Shown one piece after another: positions 9,846 through 19,677 of a stretch of 64,000 nucleotides of DNA. Every line of letters starts with the position of its first letter. Positions within the stretch are counted from its first letter, which is position 1. The notes under the pieces are model-generated. The model was not told where the DNA came from. It did not search any database and worked only from the letters and a program-made list of their open reading frames with translations. The position numbers were made by a program, and so were the translations under genes. Source of the stretch: Ustilago trichophora (Eukaryota; Basidiomycota; Ustilaginomycetes; Ustilaginales; Ustilaginaceae); contig OOIN01000028.1 of the NCBI GenBank assembly GCA_900323505.1, positions 248,001 through 312,000 of the forward strand. The letters are read 5' to 3'.

Positions 9846-10375
9846 GTGCTCTGCTTGAGCATCGCAGCTTTCGCTCCTGCTCAGCTCCAAGTATGAGAGG
9901 GTGCATCAAGGTGCTTCTCGGTCATTGTGGTGGTGAGAAGCAGACAACGTTAACGACACCAAGCAAGACGGGCAAGTGTCTTGAGGACTGCATCCAATTG
10001 CCAATGAAATTGGACCCTGAAATTCACAATTGGAATCGGCCAAATTCTGCAGTTGAGCTCCGGCGAGTTGGACAGCGCTCAGTCCGCTTTTGGACAAAAG
10101 AAAAAAAGGGAAAGCTCTGAGGTGGAGCTCAAGCCCTTGTCGTCGGCTTCTTTCGCTTCAACCTCGTGCTTCCCTCCATCATATCAACACCAGGGACAAA
10201 TCGAGCAGCTCACTACGACGCTGTATCGCTCATCAACATGAACACCACGGCATAGGACGGCTCACAATGGCGGCTACAAGAATGATTCTGACTCAAATTG
10301 CTTGCTATCACATTCCCAAAAGGGCTCGAACATGAGCGTCCAAGCGAACCAGAACGGTAGCTTCTTAACGTCAAG
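9846..10375. promoter_or_regulatory. Divergent promoter region, WRAP53-like gene and POLG
   Basis: This 530-bp region lies between two divergent ATGs. No TATA box, repeat or small gene stood out. Confidence 0.4.
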
Positions 10376-13300
10376 ATGATATCGAAATTGCTGCGATCCA
10401 GCAGAGGCTCCTGTAGGGGCCTCTCGCTCAACCACTTTGCTGCTACAAGACCATCATTACATTCAGCCGAGTCATCCAGTCTCCAAGGGTCGCGGTTGCC
10501 CCAGTTGCAACAGCAGCAAAAGCGATGCCACGCGGCAACTCCCGTCGACCATCCAGCGTTGGCCTCAATGCTCCCTCACAAGCCACCACCAATAAAAGAT
10601 ATCAAAAAAGCTCCTCCAAGTGTTAAACGGAATCCAGCACCAACTCTTCCACAGATCCCACGCAATGAAGTAGGTGTTCAACTTTTGCCCCGCAGGCTCC
10701 ACGAACAGCTCTTCCCACCATCCATGGATCCTGTTCCCCCCATTGCGCCCAAAGCTCTCAACATCTGCCGCGATCATCTAAGTCAGCACGGTCTCAAAGC
10801 CTCAGATGCTTCTACCTTACCTCAAACCTCATTTGATCTCCCGCCTTTGCAGGGCAACGATCTCGCCGAGCACTTTTGGAGTCTCGGGAGACAAGTAGCC
10901 CAACCGTGGCTTGGCTTGGCTTTTCAACTTGCAGACCTCAAGCCTACCGATCCACCAGAAGAGCTCGAGGACACAAGCTCAACCAAGGCCTCCGCAGATG
11001 ACTTTCGCTTCGAAGCCAGCGAATGGCTCAAGCTCGATCCTGCCTTGCGCACACCAGGTCATTTGAAGCCCGTCACATGGTCCATCCAGCCAGGATGGAC
11101 AAAGTATCCCATCCTCCGATCCGATGATGGTTCGTCTGCCGCGCTCGGGCCTGGCGTCAGTGTACCTTACCCGGACAAAGAGGATGACATGCTCGTGTTC
11201 GACGTCGAAACCATGGTACAGGAGGGGCCGTTCCCTGTCATGGCCACCGCTGCCGGTGCAAAGGCATGGTATAGCTGGCTATCCCCTTGGCTCGTCCAGA
11301 GCGGGCACGATCGCCATCGCAAGGATCATTTGATCCCACTCGGACCCAGCGGAAAGCAGGACCGTCCACGCCTTGTCGTCGGTCACAACGTCTCTTACGA
11401 CCGAGCCAGGACTCTGGAGGAGTACACGCTCGACCTCGGTTCCACAAGATGGCTCGATACCATGTCTCTGCACGTCGCTACCCGCGGCATCTCTTCGCCC
11501 CAGCGCCCAGCCTGGATGAAACACAACAAGGCAAAAGCAGAGAAACGGGCCAAGAAGCTACTCGAGCAGGCCGCACTCAAGGAAGAGACGCGCAGAGCCA
11601 TCGAGAACGCATTGTCAGGCCTCGAGTACGACTCGGATCAGCTCGAAGGTCTCAAGCTCGAAGCTCTTGCATCGGATGCCCTTCAGCTGTCTTCAGACGC
11701 AAGTCCAACGGATCCAAGCGTCTCAAGCGGCTCTGACGCCGCTGCTTCTCCTTCTTCACTCGATATGCCCTTCAGCGACGATGAGAGCGGAGGACTCGCC
11801 TCTCGTGTCTCGTCACCCAGCTCGTCCGAGTCGCAGTGGCTCGAAGAGACCTCCAAAAACTCGCTCGCTGACGTTGCCCGCCTACACCGCATCCCAATGA
11901 AGGTCTCCAAATCCGCACGCAACGTCTTTGTCGATGGAGCGTCTCGAGAAGAGATCCTTCAAGACGTCCAACATCTCCTCAGCTACTGTGCCTCCGATGT
12001 CAACGTGACCCATGAGATCTTCCGCCGTACCTGGCCCGACTTTGCAGCGCGTTGCCCACATCCCGCTACTATGGCTGGTGTCTTTGGCCTCGGTTCCACA
12101 TTCCTTCCCGTCGACGATGAATGGATCGACTACCAACGGCGCTGCGACGATCAGTTCAATCGAATCAACGATCAAGTTCAGAAGTGCCTCATCGATCTCG
12201 CCGAAAAGCTTCGAGACGAGGGTACAAAGGACCTACCTTGGAGTTTGGCGGCCAAGATTGCCAAAGAAAGATCCGCGATCACAGATCCGGAGCAGAATCA
12301 ACCCGTCTTTCCTGACCCGCAACGTCAGAGGGCCTGGTGGGAGGACGATGCGTGGTATTCGCAATTGGATTGGACACCCAAAAAGCCCAAGAAAGCCAAA
12401 GTATCAAATGGCGATGCCACAGCTAGTGCAACACCTCGCTCCGACTTTTCGGTCCCTGCTTGGTATCGCGATGGTGTCATGCGGAACAAGACCAAGGATG
12501 GGTTCTCACCGAAGAGCACCGTTGCACAGCAGCTGTTGCGCTTGCGCATCGATGGCAAAGCGGTGCTGCGAAGCGAGTCGAGGGGCTGGATGCTGGAGGA
12601 CGGCACCGCTCTTGTTGGAAGTAACCTTTTTGCTGCAACAGCTCTCAAGCGGTACGGCAGCAAGATGTCGAGTGACGCAGGACCAACTGGTGCGGCCATT
12701 CTTTCTGCAATCCTCACAGGCAAATCTTCGGCAGCAGTCGAGATCAACGGGCAGTTGCGGGGACTCGCTGATGCTGCAAAGGAGCTTTCCGAGACAGAAG
12801 TGCAGGCAGATGCACAACTCGCTCAACTCGACTGGACACTCAAAGACATCCGACTTGAGGAGTTGAATGCCCTGCGTGGCAACGGAGAGGAGCCCACCGA
12901 CTCGGACGGCACCACAAGAGCTGCCCAAGATGCTGTTGTCGAACCCGCATGGTGGCCAAAGTGGTATTGGGACCTGTACAAGAGCGCTACTGGTGAGCTG
13001 CAAGTCACCATCCGCTCGGCGATCGCCCCCATCCTGCTCAAAATCTCATGGAGAGGGTGTCCCCTCTATCGCAGTCGCGAGCATGGATGGATCTTCCGCC
13101 ATGACCCGTCCGAGGGTCCTGAGCTTGTGACTCGGCAGACGCCACTTGCCTTTGGCATGGCCGCTGACGGTCTGCTACAACATCTTGCCGCTCCAGTCGA
13201 AGGCAAAACGACCAAGTCCAAGAAGCCCAAAGCAAAGGGAAAAGGCTCTTCCAAGAGCGACAATGAAGCTCCTGCTCTGGTCGTCAAAGCATTCGGCACA

Positions 13301-16087
13301 TCTACATTCTACAAAGTGCCTCACAGTGAAGGAGAAGGTGCCAATGTAGGAAGTCCTTTCGCCAAATCCTTCATTGCCTACTTTGAAGATGGCACGCTGC
13401 AAAGCCAGCATCCGGATGAGGTCGGTCGCACTGCTGCCAAAACAGCGCTCGACCTGAATGCACAGTGTAGCTACTGGATTGCCGTCCGCGATCGTGTGCA
13501 CAAGCAGATGGTAGTCTGGGACGGCGACGCAGGCACGATGATGCGATACCCTAGCGGAGCATCAGGAGCGCGACAGGACAAGGAGGGCGAAGCGGATCGA
13601 AGAAAGGGATTGATCCTGCCTCAAGTCGTCAGCATGGGCACTGTCACCCGACGCGCGATCGAGAATACCTGGCTCACCGCCAGCAATGCCAAGAAGAACC
13701 GAGTCGGATCGGAGCTCAAAGCCATGGTCAAGGCTCCTCCCGGCTACAGTCTCGTGGGTGCTGATGTGGACTCCGAGGAGCTCTGGATCTGCAGTGTCAT
13801 GGGAGATGCTCAATTTGGTATCCATGGCGCAACCGCGGTAGGCTGGATGACTCTCGAGGGCACCAAAGCGCTGGGTACCGACTTGCACTCCAAGACAGCT
13901 TCGATTCTGGGTACCAGCCGAAACCAAGCCAAGGTCTTCAACTACTCGCGTATCTACGGTGCCGGTATCAAGCACGCCACTCATCTTCTCCTCAAAGCTA
14001 ACCCAAGCGTCACCAATGAGGAGGCGACGCAGAAGGCAAAGGAGCTGTACATGGCCACCAAAGGACAGAACACGCATACGGACGAGTTCTTTGGGGCCAA
14101 GTTCTGGTTCGGAGGCACGGAGAGTTATGTCTTCAACAAGCTCGAAAGCATCGCGCTGTCTGACAACCCCAAGACACCCGCCCTCGACTGCGGTGTGACC
14201 AACGCTCTCACCAAGAAGTTCCTGGGCAAAGTTGACTTTGGCAACGGCCGAATGTCGGAAGAATACATGCCGAGTCGCATCAACTGGGTCGTTCAGAGCA
14301 GTGGCGTCGATTACCTGCATCTGCTCATCACTGCGATGGAGTGGCTTACGAAGAGGTACGACATCGATGCCAGATTCATGCTCTCTGTGCACGACGAGGT
14401 GCGATACCTAGTCAAGGACGAGGACAAGTATCGAGCCGCTCTGGCTCTACAGGTCGCCAACATTTGGACCCGTGCCATGTTTGCGTTCAAGCTCCAGATG
14501 GACGACCTGCCGCTTGGCTGTGCCTTCTTTGCGCAGGTTGATATCGATAAAGTGCTGCGCAAGGAGGCGGACGATCCATGCGTCACACCCTCTCATCCCG
14601 AGGCGATCCCTGTCGGTGCTGCGTTGGACATCGAGAAGATTTTGGAGCAGACCAAGGGCTCGCTCTTCAAGGACGGTGTCGCAGGAGAACCCGATACTGG
14701 CGTAAGTCAGACACTCGACGGAGGAACTGCAAGCGCCTTCCCGCCGTACGTGCCTTCTACACAGGTGCATCGCTCCCTCGGCGAGCGCGGTCTGTACTTC
14801 TTGCAAGCGCAGGCGTCCAAAGAGATGGCAGAGATCAGGGCGCTGGAGACGCGCGCAAAGATGACCGAACGCCCCGCAGATGCTCCCGTCAAGCCGGTGC
14901 GAATTGCAAGGCCGCGAATTGCTTCGACAGATGCTGCCAGCCAGACGGCTGCTTTCTCTTCGACCAAGGCGAGGAGTGCTGCTGTGAGGTCGACGTCCTT
15001 TGACAAGGAGGCGTGGATCCAGACGTGCGCCGAGGAGGCGGCATCTTCGAAGTCCGCGCGCCAGCGCGAGCCTTGCACAAGTCGAGCCGCCAGCATGAGA
15101 TCGAGGGGTGGTGCCCGTCCAACAGCTGGAAGCAAGCAGAGCGCAGCTTCAACGCAAGCAGTGCCATCGAAGTCCGGATTTTGCACGCTTTCTGCTGCTC
15201 TTCAGCAGGCTGCCAAGGTAGTCCAGCCTGCGGATTCCTTGGAGCCGCTATCTCTGGCCACTTTCTTCCCTAAGCGGGTGGCAAAGAAGCGCGTCCCATT
15301 CTTTCGCGAAGCGGCACACCGCCAATTGGTGCTGTGGCAACTCTATCGACCTCTGTTGCAACAGTGTCCGGATTCATGCCCGGCGCTGAAGCAGGAGATC
15401 AAGCGGATCACGAGGAAGAAGAAAGGCCTGACATCTCAGCCGAAAGTCGCGGACCTGATTCAAGAGGGGCTTGATCTTCTGCAGTTGTTGCAGCTTGCTC
15501 AAGGAGGAGACGCAACTGCTGAATCCACCCTCACCGATCGAGAAGAAGCTCTCGCACAGCGCAACCACAAACGATCTTGGAACGCATTCTGGCAGGCCAA
15601 GGTGCACGAGAAAAAGTACCCCGTACGCATCCCGCATCACTCTGGCGCGCTCCTCCCGCCGACGATCTACAACCGACCTCTTCCGCGCTACAAACCAGTC
15701 CAACCCACTGCTGTGAGCATGATGATCTACCGCCGCCGCATTACACGGCTGCGTCGATCGGAACGACAGATGGAAGTCAATGAGATGCTTACGGCGCAAC
15801 GACTCGAGAGCGGATTTATGAAGCAGGTGTACAACGGTAAGCGAAGCGGTACCAAAGCTAGTGAGGAGTGGACAGGGTTCGAAGAGATGTTACGGGAGCA
15901 GGCGAAAATGATCCAGGACGGGTTTGAGCGGGATCAAGCTCGAAGTATGATGGTGTTTGATCGGAAGACACTGGTTATGGCTCAGAGGGCGAGACAGGCG
16001 AAGAAGAGGATTCATCTCGCGAAGAAGTATGCTGCCGCCATGAAAAGGTGGAACGGCGGCGAGTGCCCAGCGGCGCAATCCGCATGA
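10376..16087 (+). CDS. MIP1: Mitochondrial DNA polymerase gamma fused to a C-terminal LYR/Cup1-like module
   Basis: Replicates and proofreads mitochondrial DNA. The single uninterrupted frame encodes 1,903 residues, against roughly 1,250 in yeast Mip1. An Arg/Ser-rich N-terminus looks like a matrix-targeting signal. The exonuclease motif I acids are D276 and E278 (FDVET), and motif II is VGHNVSYDRAR. The polymerase A motif is D1130/D1132 (ADVDSEE), motif B runs from R1182 through K1186 to Y1194-G1195, and motif C is HDE at 1339-1341. After about 1,400 comes a roughly 200-residue basic, Ser/Ala-rich linker. Next is an LYR motif at 1656-1658 (WQLYRPLLQQ), followed by a helix pattern and a YKPVQPTAVSMMIYRRRITR block typical of Cup1-like LYR proteins. 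The polymerase call is firm, while the LYR/Cup1 assignment is from pattern memory. A possible in-frame intron lies at 14702-14764. Confidence 0.93.
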   Translation: MISKLLRSSRGSCRGLSLNHFAATRPSLHSAESSSLQGSRLPQLQQQQKRCHAATPVDHPALASMLPHKPPPIKDIKKAPPSVKRNPAPTLPQIPRNEVGVQLLPRRLHEQLFPPSMDPVPPIAPKALNICRDHLSQHGLKASDASTLPQTSFDLPPLQGNDLAEHFWSLGRQVAQPWLGLAFQLADLKPTDPPEELEDTSSTKASADDFRFEASEWLKLDPALRTPGHLKPVTWSIQPGWTKYPILRSDDGSSAALGPGVSVPYPDKEDDMLVFDVETMVQEGPFPVMATAAGAKAWYSWLSPWLVQSGHDRHRKDHLIPLGPSGKQDRPRLVVGHNVSYDRARTLEEYTLDLGSTRWLDTMSLHVATRGISSPQRPAWMKHNKAKAEKRAKKLLEQAALKEETRRAIENALSGLEYDSDQLEGLKLEALASDALQLSSDASPTDPSVSSGSDAAASPSSLDMPFSDDESGGLASRVSSPSSSESQWLEETSKNSLADVARLHRIPMKVSKSARNVFVDGASREEILQDVQHLLSYCASDVNVTHEIFRRTWPDFAARCPHPATMAGVFGLGSTFLPVDDEWIDYQRRCDDQFNRINDQVQKCLIDLAEKLRDEGTKDLPWSLAAKIAKERSAITDPEQNQPVFPDPQRQRAWWEDDAWYSQLDWTPKKPKKAKVSNGDATASATPRSDFSVPAWYRDGVMRNKTKDGFSPKSTVAQQLLRLRIDGKAVLRSESRGWMLEDGTALVGSNLFAATALKRYGSKMSSDAGPTGAAILSAILTGKSSAAVEINGQLRGLADAAKELSETEVQADAQLAQLDWTLKDIRLEELNALRGNGEEPTDSDGTTRAAQDAVVEPAWWPKWYWDLYKSATGELQVTIRSAIAPILLKISWRGCPLYRSREHGWIFRHDPSEGPELVTRQTPLAFGMAADGLLQHLAAPVEGKTTKSKKPKAKGKGSSKSDNEAPALVVKAFGTSTFYKVPHSEGEGANVGSPFAKSFIAYFEDGTLQSQHPDEVGRTAAKTALDLNAQCSYWIAVRDRVHKQMVVWDGDAGTMMRYPSGASGARQDKEGEADRRKGLILPQVVSMGTVTRRAIENTWLTASNAKKNRVGSELKAMVKAPPGYSLVGADVDSEELWICSVMGDAQFGIHGATAVGWMTLEGTKALGTDLHSKTASILGTSRNQAKVFNYSRIYGAGIKHATHLLLKANPSVTNEEATQKAKELYMATKGQNTHTDEFFGAKFWFGGTESYVFNKLESIALSDNPKTPALDCGVTNALTKKFLGKVDFGNGRMSEEYMPSRINWVVQSSGVDYLHLLITAMEWLTKRYDIDARFMLSVHDEVRYLVKDEDKYRAALALQVANIWTRAMFAFKLQMDDLPLGCAFFAQVDIDKVLRKEADDPCVTPSHPEAIPVGAALDIEKILEQTKGSLFKDGVAGEPDTGVSQTLDGGTASAFPPYVPSTQVHRSLGERGLYFLQAQASKEMAEIRALETRAKMTERPADAPVKPVRIARPRIASTDAASQTAAFSSTKARSAAVRSTSFDKEAWIQTCAEEAASSKSARQREPCTSRAASMRSRGGARPTAGSKQSAASTQAVPSKSGFCTLSAALQQAAKVVQPADSLEPLSLATFFPKRVAKKRVPFFREAAHRQLVLWQLYRPLLQQCPDSCPALKQEIKRITRKKKGLTSQPKVADLIQEGLDLLQLLQLAQGGDATAESTLTDREEALAQRNHKRSWNAFWQAKVHEKKYPVRIPHHSGALLPPTIYNRPLPRYKPVQPTAVSMMIYRRRITRLRRSERQMEVNEMLTAQRLESGFMKQVYNGKRSGTKASEEWTGFEEMLREQAKMIQDGFERDQARSMMVFDRKTLVMAQRARQAKKRIHLAKKYAAAMKRWNGGECPAAQSA

Positions 16088-17755
16088 AGCCCGACGATGA
16101 TCTTCCGACAGGATTAATGTATCTTTAGATGTGGAGTCAGGAACTCGATTGCCTGTAAGAACGACCATCTGATTGTCTTGTGCCTGACAGACATGTCCAA
16201 GTTTGGCGAGACAAGCAGGGTCCGCTGAGCGCCGGATAGCGAGCTTGGAAAAGAGTGTCAGCCGTCGAAGAGCAACATTGCCACACCTCCCATCGAGATC
16301 AGCTTGTAAATACTAACACTCGGAGCAAGAGTGGGATTCGCGAAGCGAGAAGAAGCGAAATCTGCAAGAGAAGAAGTCGGAAGAAACGGGCGGTCAAGTT
16401 ATTTTTAGTACTGTACTTTGGTAACTGCGTTGCCTTGCATTTTGTTCCTGCGACGCAGCTAGCTGCATTTGGGAGGATTTACAATTTGTTCTTGCACTCT
16501 GACTGCATCTGTGTTACAGTACTGCACTCAACATAGACCCTATCTTGTTCCTACTTAAACATTCATACAGCCTCCACAGACCAGAGACAAAGGTCACATG
16601 TATGAGGACATCTACTGCTTCAAAGTAGCATCTGGTTCTGCCTGTCCGTAATCTAACAGTTAAGAATCGATTTTCTCAGCAAATTACAAGTGAGGGGCAA
16701 AAATTAAAAACTGAAATTGGTATGCAGCTAGTCGATCTCTCGACGTCACGCTGCCTCGGGTTTGTGTCGCTGGATCCAATCCTTCTGGGACTCGCCGTCG
16801 GGGAGCCTTAGGAACAAGGATTTTGCCGACACACAACGGTAAGATGACCCGAGCTGGTCAAACATACAAGATGTACACAGGTTGGCTGGCTGCGTTGTTC
16901 GTGACGTTGCCAAAGGGTGGTTTGGACTTGATGGTGACCAGGGCGAGACCAAAGCTTACTTTGTCTTGGTCACAAGTCCCGAAGTGATGGTTGCCAAGCT
17001 GTCTACGCTGTGGACCCGACCCAATCCAAACTCAGCGAGACGGGTCAAAAGGTAGACTTACGCCCAGATGAGGATTTAGGATGGAGGGATGCGCATTCCT
17101 GTGTTTCTGCTGCGTCGGCTTGTCGTCTGCTGAATGCAGTTGCAGCATCCAGCGAGCTGGGCGGTCTTGTGCCTCGGAAGTGCTGCTGGTTTGCTTGTCG
17201 GGCTGGGTCAGCAGAGCGGAAACTCGGCTCGCGAATTAGCATTTTTTTCTTTTCTTTTTTATTCCCTTTCTTGGACTCAGCTCCACTCGCCAAGCACATG
17301 CCTCGAGAAATGGCCCGCACTAGGCCGCCGTTGGTACACTCGGCTGGCGTGAAAAGCTCAAGCTTGGCTGCTGCTGCTAAAAAAGGTCTCGGGCTGCCAT
17401 CATGCTTGATGAACGCATTCGACAAGCTTCCATCCCGCCCCAGCCAAGCTTGAATGCTCAGCCTCAGCTTGTGCCTAGACCGTTTGAGATTACGTTGCTC
17501 CTCTGCCTCTCTTGCTCCCTGAGCCCTGTCGCCGCGATCCATCCACCGTCCAGAGAAAGAAAGAATCCACGTCACGCACTCCCTCGTATTGCCTCATAAG
17601 CACTTTTGGTGGCTACCACAACTCTTCCTCCTTCCACATCCATCCCGCACACAAAAAACCTATCTTCTTTCTCTGCAAAACCGACCCCCTTGCTAAGCGA
17701 CTCTTGCAGATACTTCATCCGCTCTACATCGATACCCAATACCAATTCTTTCAAC
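16088..17755. other. 1.67-kb intergenic region, no firm gene
   Basis: This region lies between the POLG stop and the Ala-rich protein start. The part nearest 17756 is pyrimidine-rich (17500-17750), as expected for the leader of a strongly expressed gene. On the minus strand there is a GTAAGT at about 17061 and a short open stretch ending with a stop at 16746 (tail GESQKDWIQRHKPEAA). Together these could be parts of a small spliced gene, but no complete coding model could be built. No tRNA was found. Confidence 0.35.
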
Positions 17756-19000
17756 ATGACTGATCTCGCTCGTAACGGCTCGGTCCTCGTCGCCGAGATC
17801 AAGGCGGTTCACCCTCCCCAAGACGTCTCCAACGGTGACGCGGCTGCTGCTCACACCAACGGTGTCGTCCCTCAGACTGGCGTTGCCAACGGTGATGCCA
17901 CTACCTACGCCAACGGCGAGGCCCACGGCTCTGCTATCCACCCTCAGGGCTCTGTTGTCGGAACCGCTACCGACGGTGGTGTTGCTCCCGCCATCGACTC
18001 TTCCCTCACCACCCCTCCCACCCACTCGGGCTTCTCCAACGGTCACGCCGCTGAGGCTTCGGCTTTGAGCGCAGGAACTGGTGCTATTGCTGTCAACCAG
18101 CATGCCCACCACGAGGCTGACTCCTCGGTAGCCACCGGTTTTACTGCTCCTGTTGCCAACGAGACGGCTGCTGTCCCTGCCGCAGGTGATGTCCCCGCTA
18201 CTACTGCTGCTGCTGCTGCCCCTGCTGCTGCTGAGGGTGCCTCCGCTCCTGGCCTCGTCCAGCCTCAGACCACCCCCATCCAGCCCATCCAGCCCGGCGC
18301 TGCCGCTCGTGAACCCTCGCACATCAACACTGCGGTCCCAGCTGCTGCCGCTCCTGGCTCCGCTGTCGGTTCGACCATTGAGCCTACCTCGGCTGTGAGC
18401 GCTGGTGCCCCTGGCAGCGCCATCAGCGCTCAGCAGGCTCAGCCTCAGCAAACTCAGCAGCTCGCCGCCGTTGCTCCCGCTGCTGCTGCTGCCGGCGCTG
18501 CCGGCGCGGGTGCTGGTGCGGCCGCTGGCACTCAGCCCGTTGTCGCCCACCCTGCCCCCACCAGCCTGGCCGCCAACGAGCCCCCCAAGTCGGCGCTCAG
18601 CCCTAAGGAGGTCAAGAAGATGGACAAGCTCATGAAGAAGGAAGCCAAGAACGAGCACAAATCGATCAAGCGCGCCATCAAGGACGCCGAATCCTCCGAG
18701 AAGCTCTTCCGCAAATCGCGCGACGCCGAGACCCAGGCCATCAAGCGTCACCAGAAGGCCCAGACCAAGGAGCACAAGGCCGCCAAGGCACTTAGCAAGG
18801 CCAAGGCCGAATACGAAAAATACGCCGCCGAACTGGCCAAGGCTGTTGAGGACCTCGACATCAAGAAGAGGCACACCGAGAGCACCCGCGTCGGCCACGA
18901 GACCGCCAAGAAACACATTGACGAGTTGAGGAACCAGAAGACCGTCAACGACCAGGCTCGATCTCGCCAGGCTGCTGCAATTCACGGCGGTCGTGCATAA
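17756..19000 (+). CDS. Ala-rich protein with C-terminal coiled coil, unknown function
   Basis: A 414-residue protein not recognised as any characterised family. Residues 1-275 are low-complexity (Ala, Thr, Pro, Gly, with repeated short NGDA/NGV motifs) and probably disordered. Residues about 280-400 are rich in Lys, Glu and Ala with heptad-like spacing (KKMDKLMKKEAKNEHKSIKR, then AKALSKAKAEYEKYAAELAK) and should form a long charged coiled coil. Codon use is strongly biased to C-ending codons and the leader is pyrimidine-rich, which suggests high expression. The start is the ATG at 17756, since the open frame upstream begins only with TTG. No signal peptide or membrane segment was seen. Confidence 0.75.
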   Translation: MTDLARNGSVLVAEIKAVHPPQDVSNGDAAAAHTNGVVPQTGVANGDATTYANGEAHGSAIHPQGSVVGTATDGGVAPAIDSSLTTPPTHSGFSNGHAAEASALSAGTGAIAVNQHAHHEADSSVATGFTAPVANETAAVPAAGDVPATTAAAAAPAAAEGASAPGLVQPQTTPIQPIQPGAAAREPSHINTAVPAAAAPGSAVGSTIEPTSAVSAGAPGSAISAQQAQPQQTQQLAAVAPAAAAAGAAGAGAGAAAGTQPVVAHPAPTSLAANEPPKSALSPKEVKKMDKLMKKEAKNEHKSIKRAIKDAESSEKLFRKSRDAETQAIKRHQKAQTKEHKAAKALSKAKAEYEKYAAELAKAVEDLDIKKRHTESTRVGHETAKKHIDELRNQKTVNDQARSRQAAAIHGGRA

Positions 19001-19677
19001 GCGCACTTGCCACAAACCATTGACAGCATCTAGCGTAGATGGCTAGTCCCATTACTCTGTCAATTGCTCCGACTTGCGAATCGTAAGGTGGAAATTCAGG
19101 CCTCCTAACCCCTTGCCAAATGCGACGACGGCGCTGCGCAAGCCTCTTTCCTCTAATCAAGATACCCGAGGCTGCCACGCTGCCGTTGTTTCCCATGATC
19201 TACGATAATGTAAGAAAGCTCTTGCTGCGATACCTGCTTTTTGTATAGTCTGCTTTGAGCAGCTGCAATCTATCTGTGCTTCCCTCTCAACTCACCTTAC
19301 GGTCTCTACAAAGCAAGTTGCATGCTGCTGTGTATTGCGACCTGTCGTGGATAATCTGACTTGTTGTAAAGTGGTGTATCAGTGACAGGGGGTGTCAAAA
19401 CCACGTCACAAATCGAACCATGACAGCTGAGATGAAGTTGTCGAAGCGGTTCAAAGTGTTTCGTGCGAGAAAAACGCGCGGATGAAAGTGAGAGCAGAGA
19501 TTACAAATCGGAAGCTTCGGGTGGGTAACCTGCCTAGCTCTCTTTGCGCCGATCTAACCCGCGCGCCTCGACCCCGCGCTTTTTGTTGGCTGGCTGTGAT
19601 GGCTCGCGCACAATTTCCCATCGTTCACCAACAGTCTCATCTCCACCATCCTAACATCACCCATTCCTCAATCGACA
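19001..19677. promoter_or_regulatory. Spacer and presumed SDHC promoter
   Basis: A 677-bp spacer between two plus-strand genes. Nothing beyond ordinary promoter-like sequence was seen. Confidence 0.35.

Noticed and set aside
9846..9890. Longer N-terminus for the WRAP53-like protein
   Set aside because: The frame upstream of the ATG at 9845 opens only with TTG, with no spliced exon evident.
17693..19015. Long open frame (440 codons) antisense to the Ala-rich gene
   Set aside because: It mirrors the low-complexity GC-rich repeats of the sense gene, has repetitive Ser/Gly/Arg content and no family resemblance. The sense frame has a normal start, leader and codon use.
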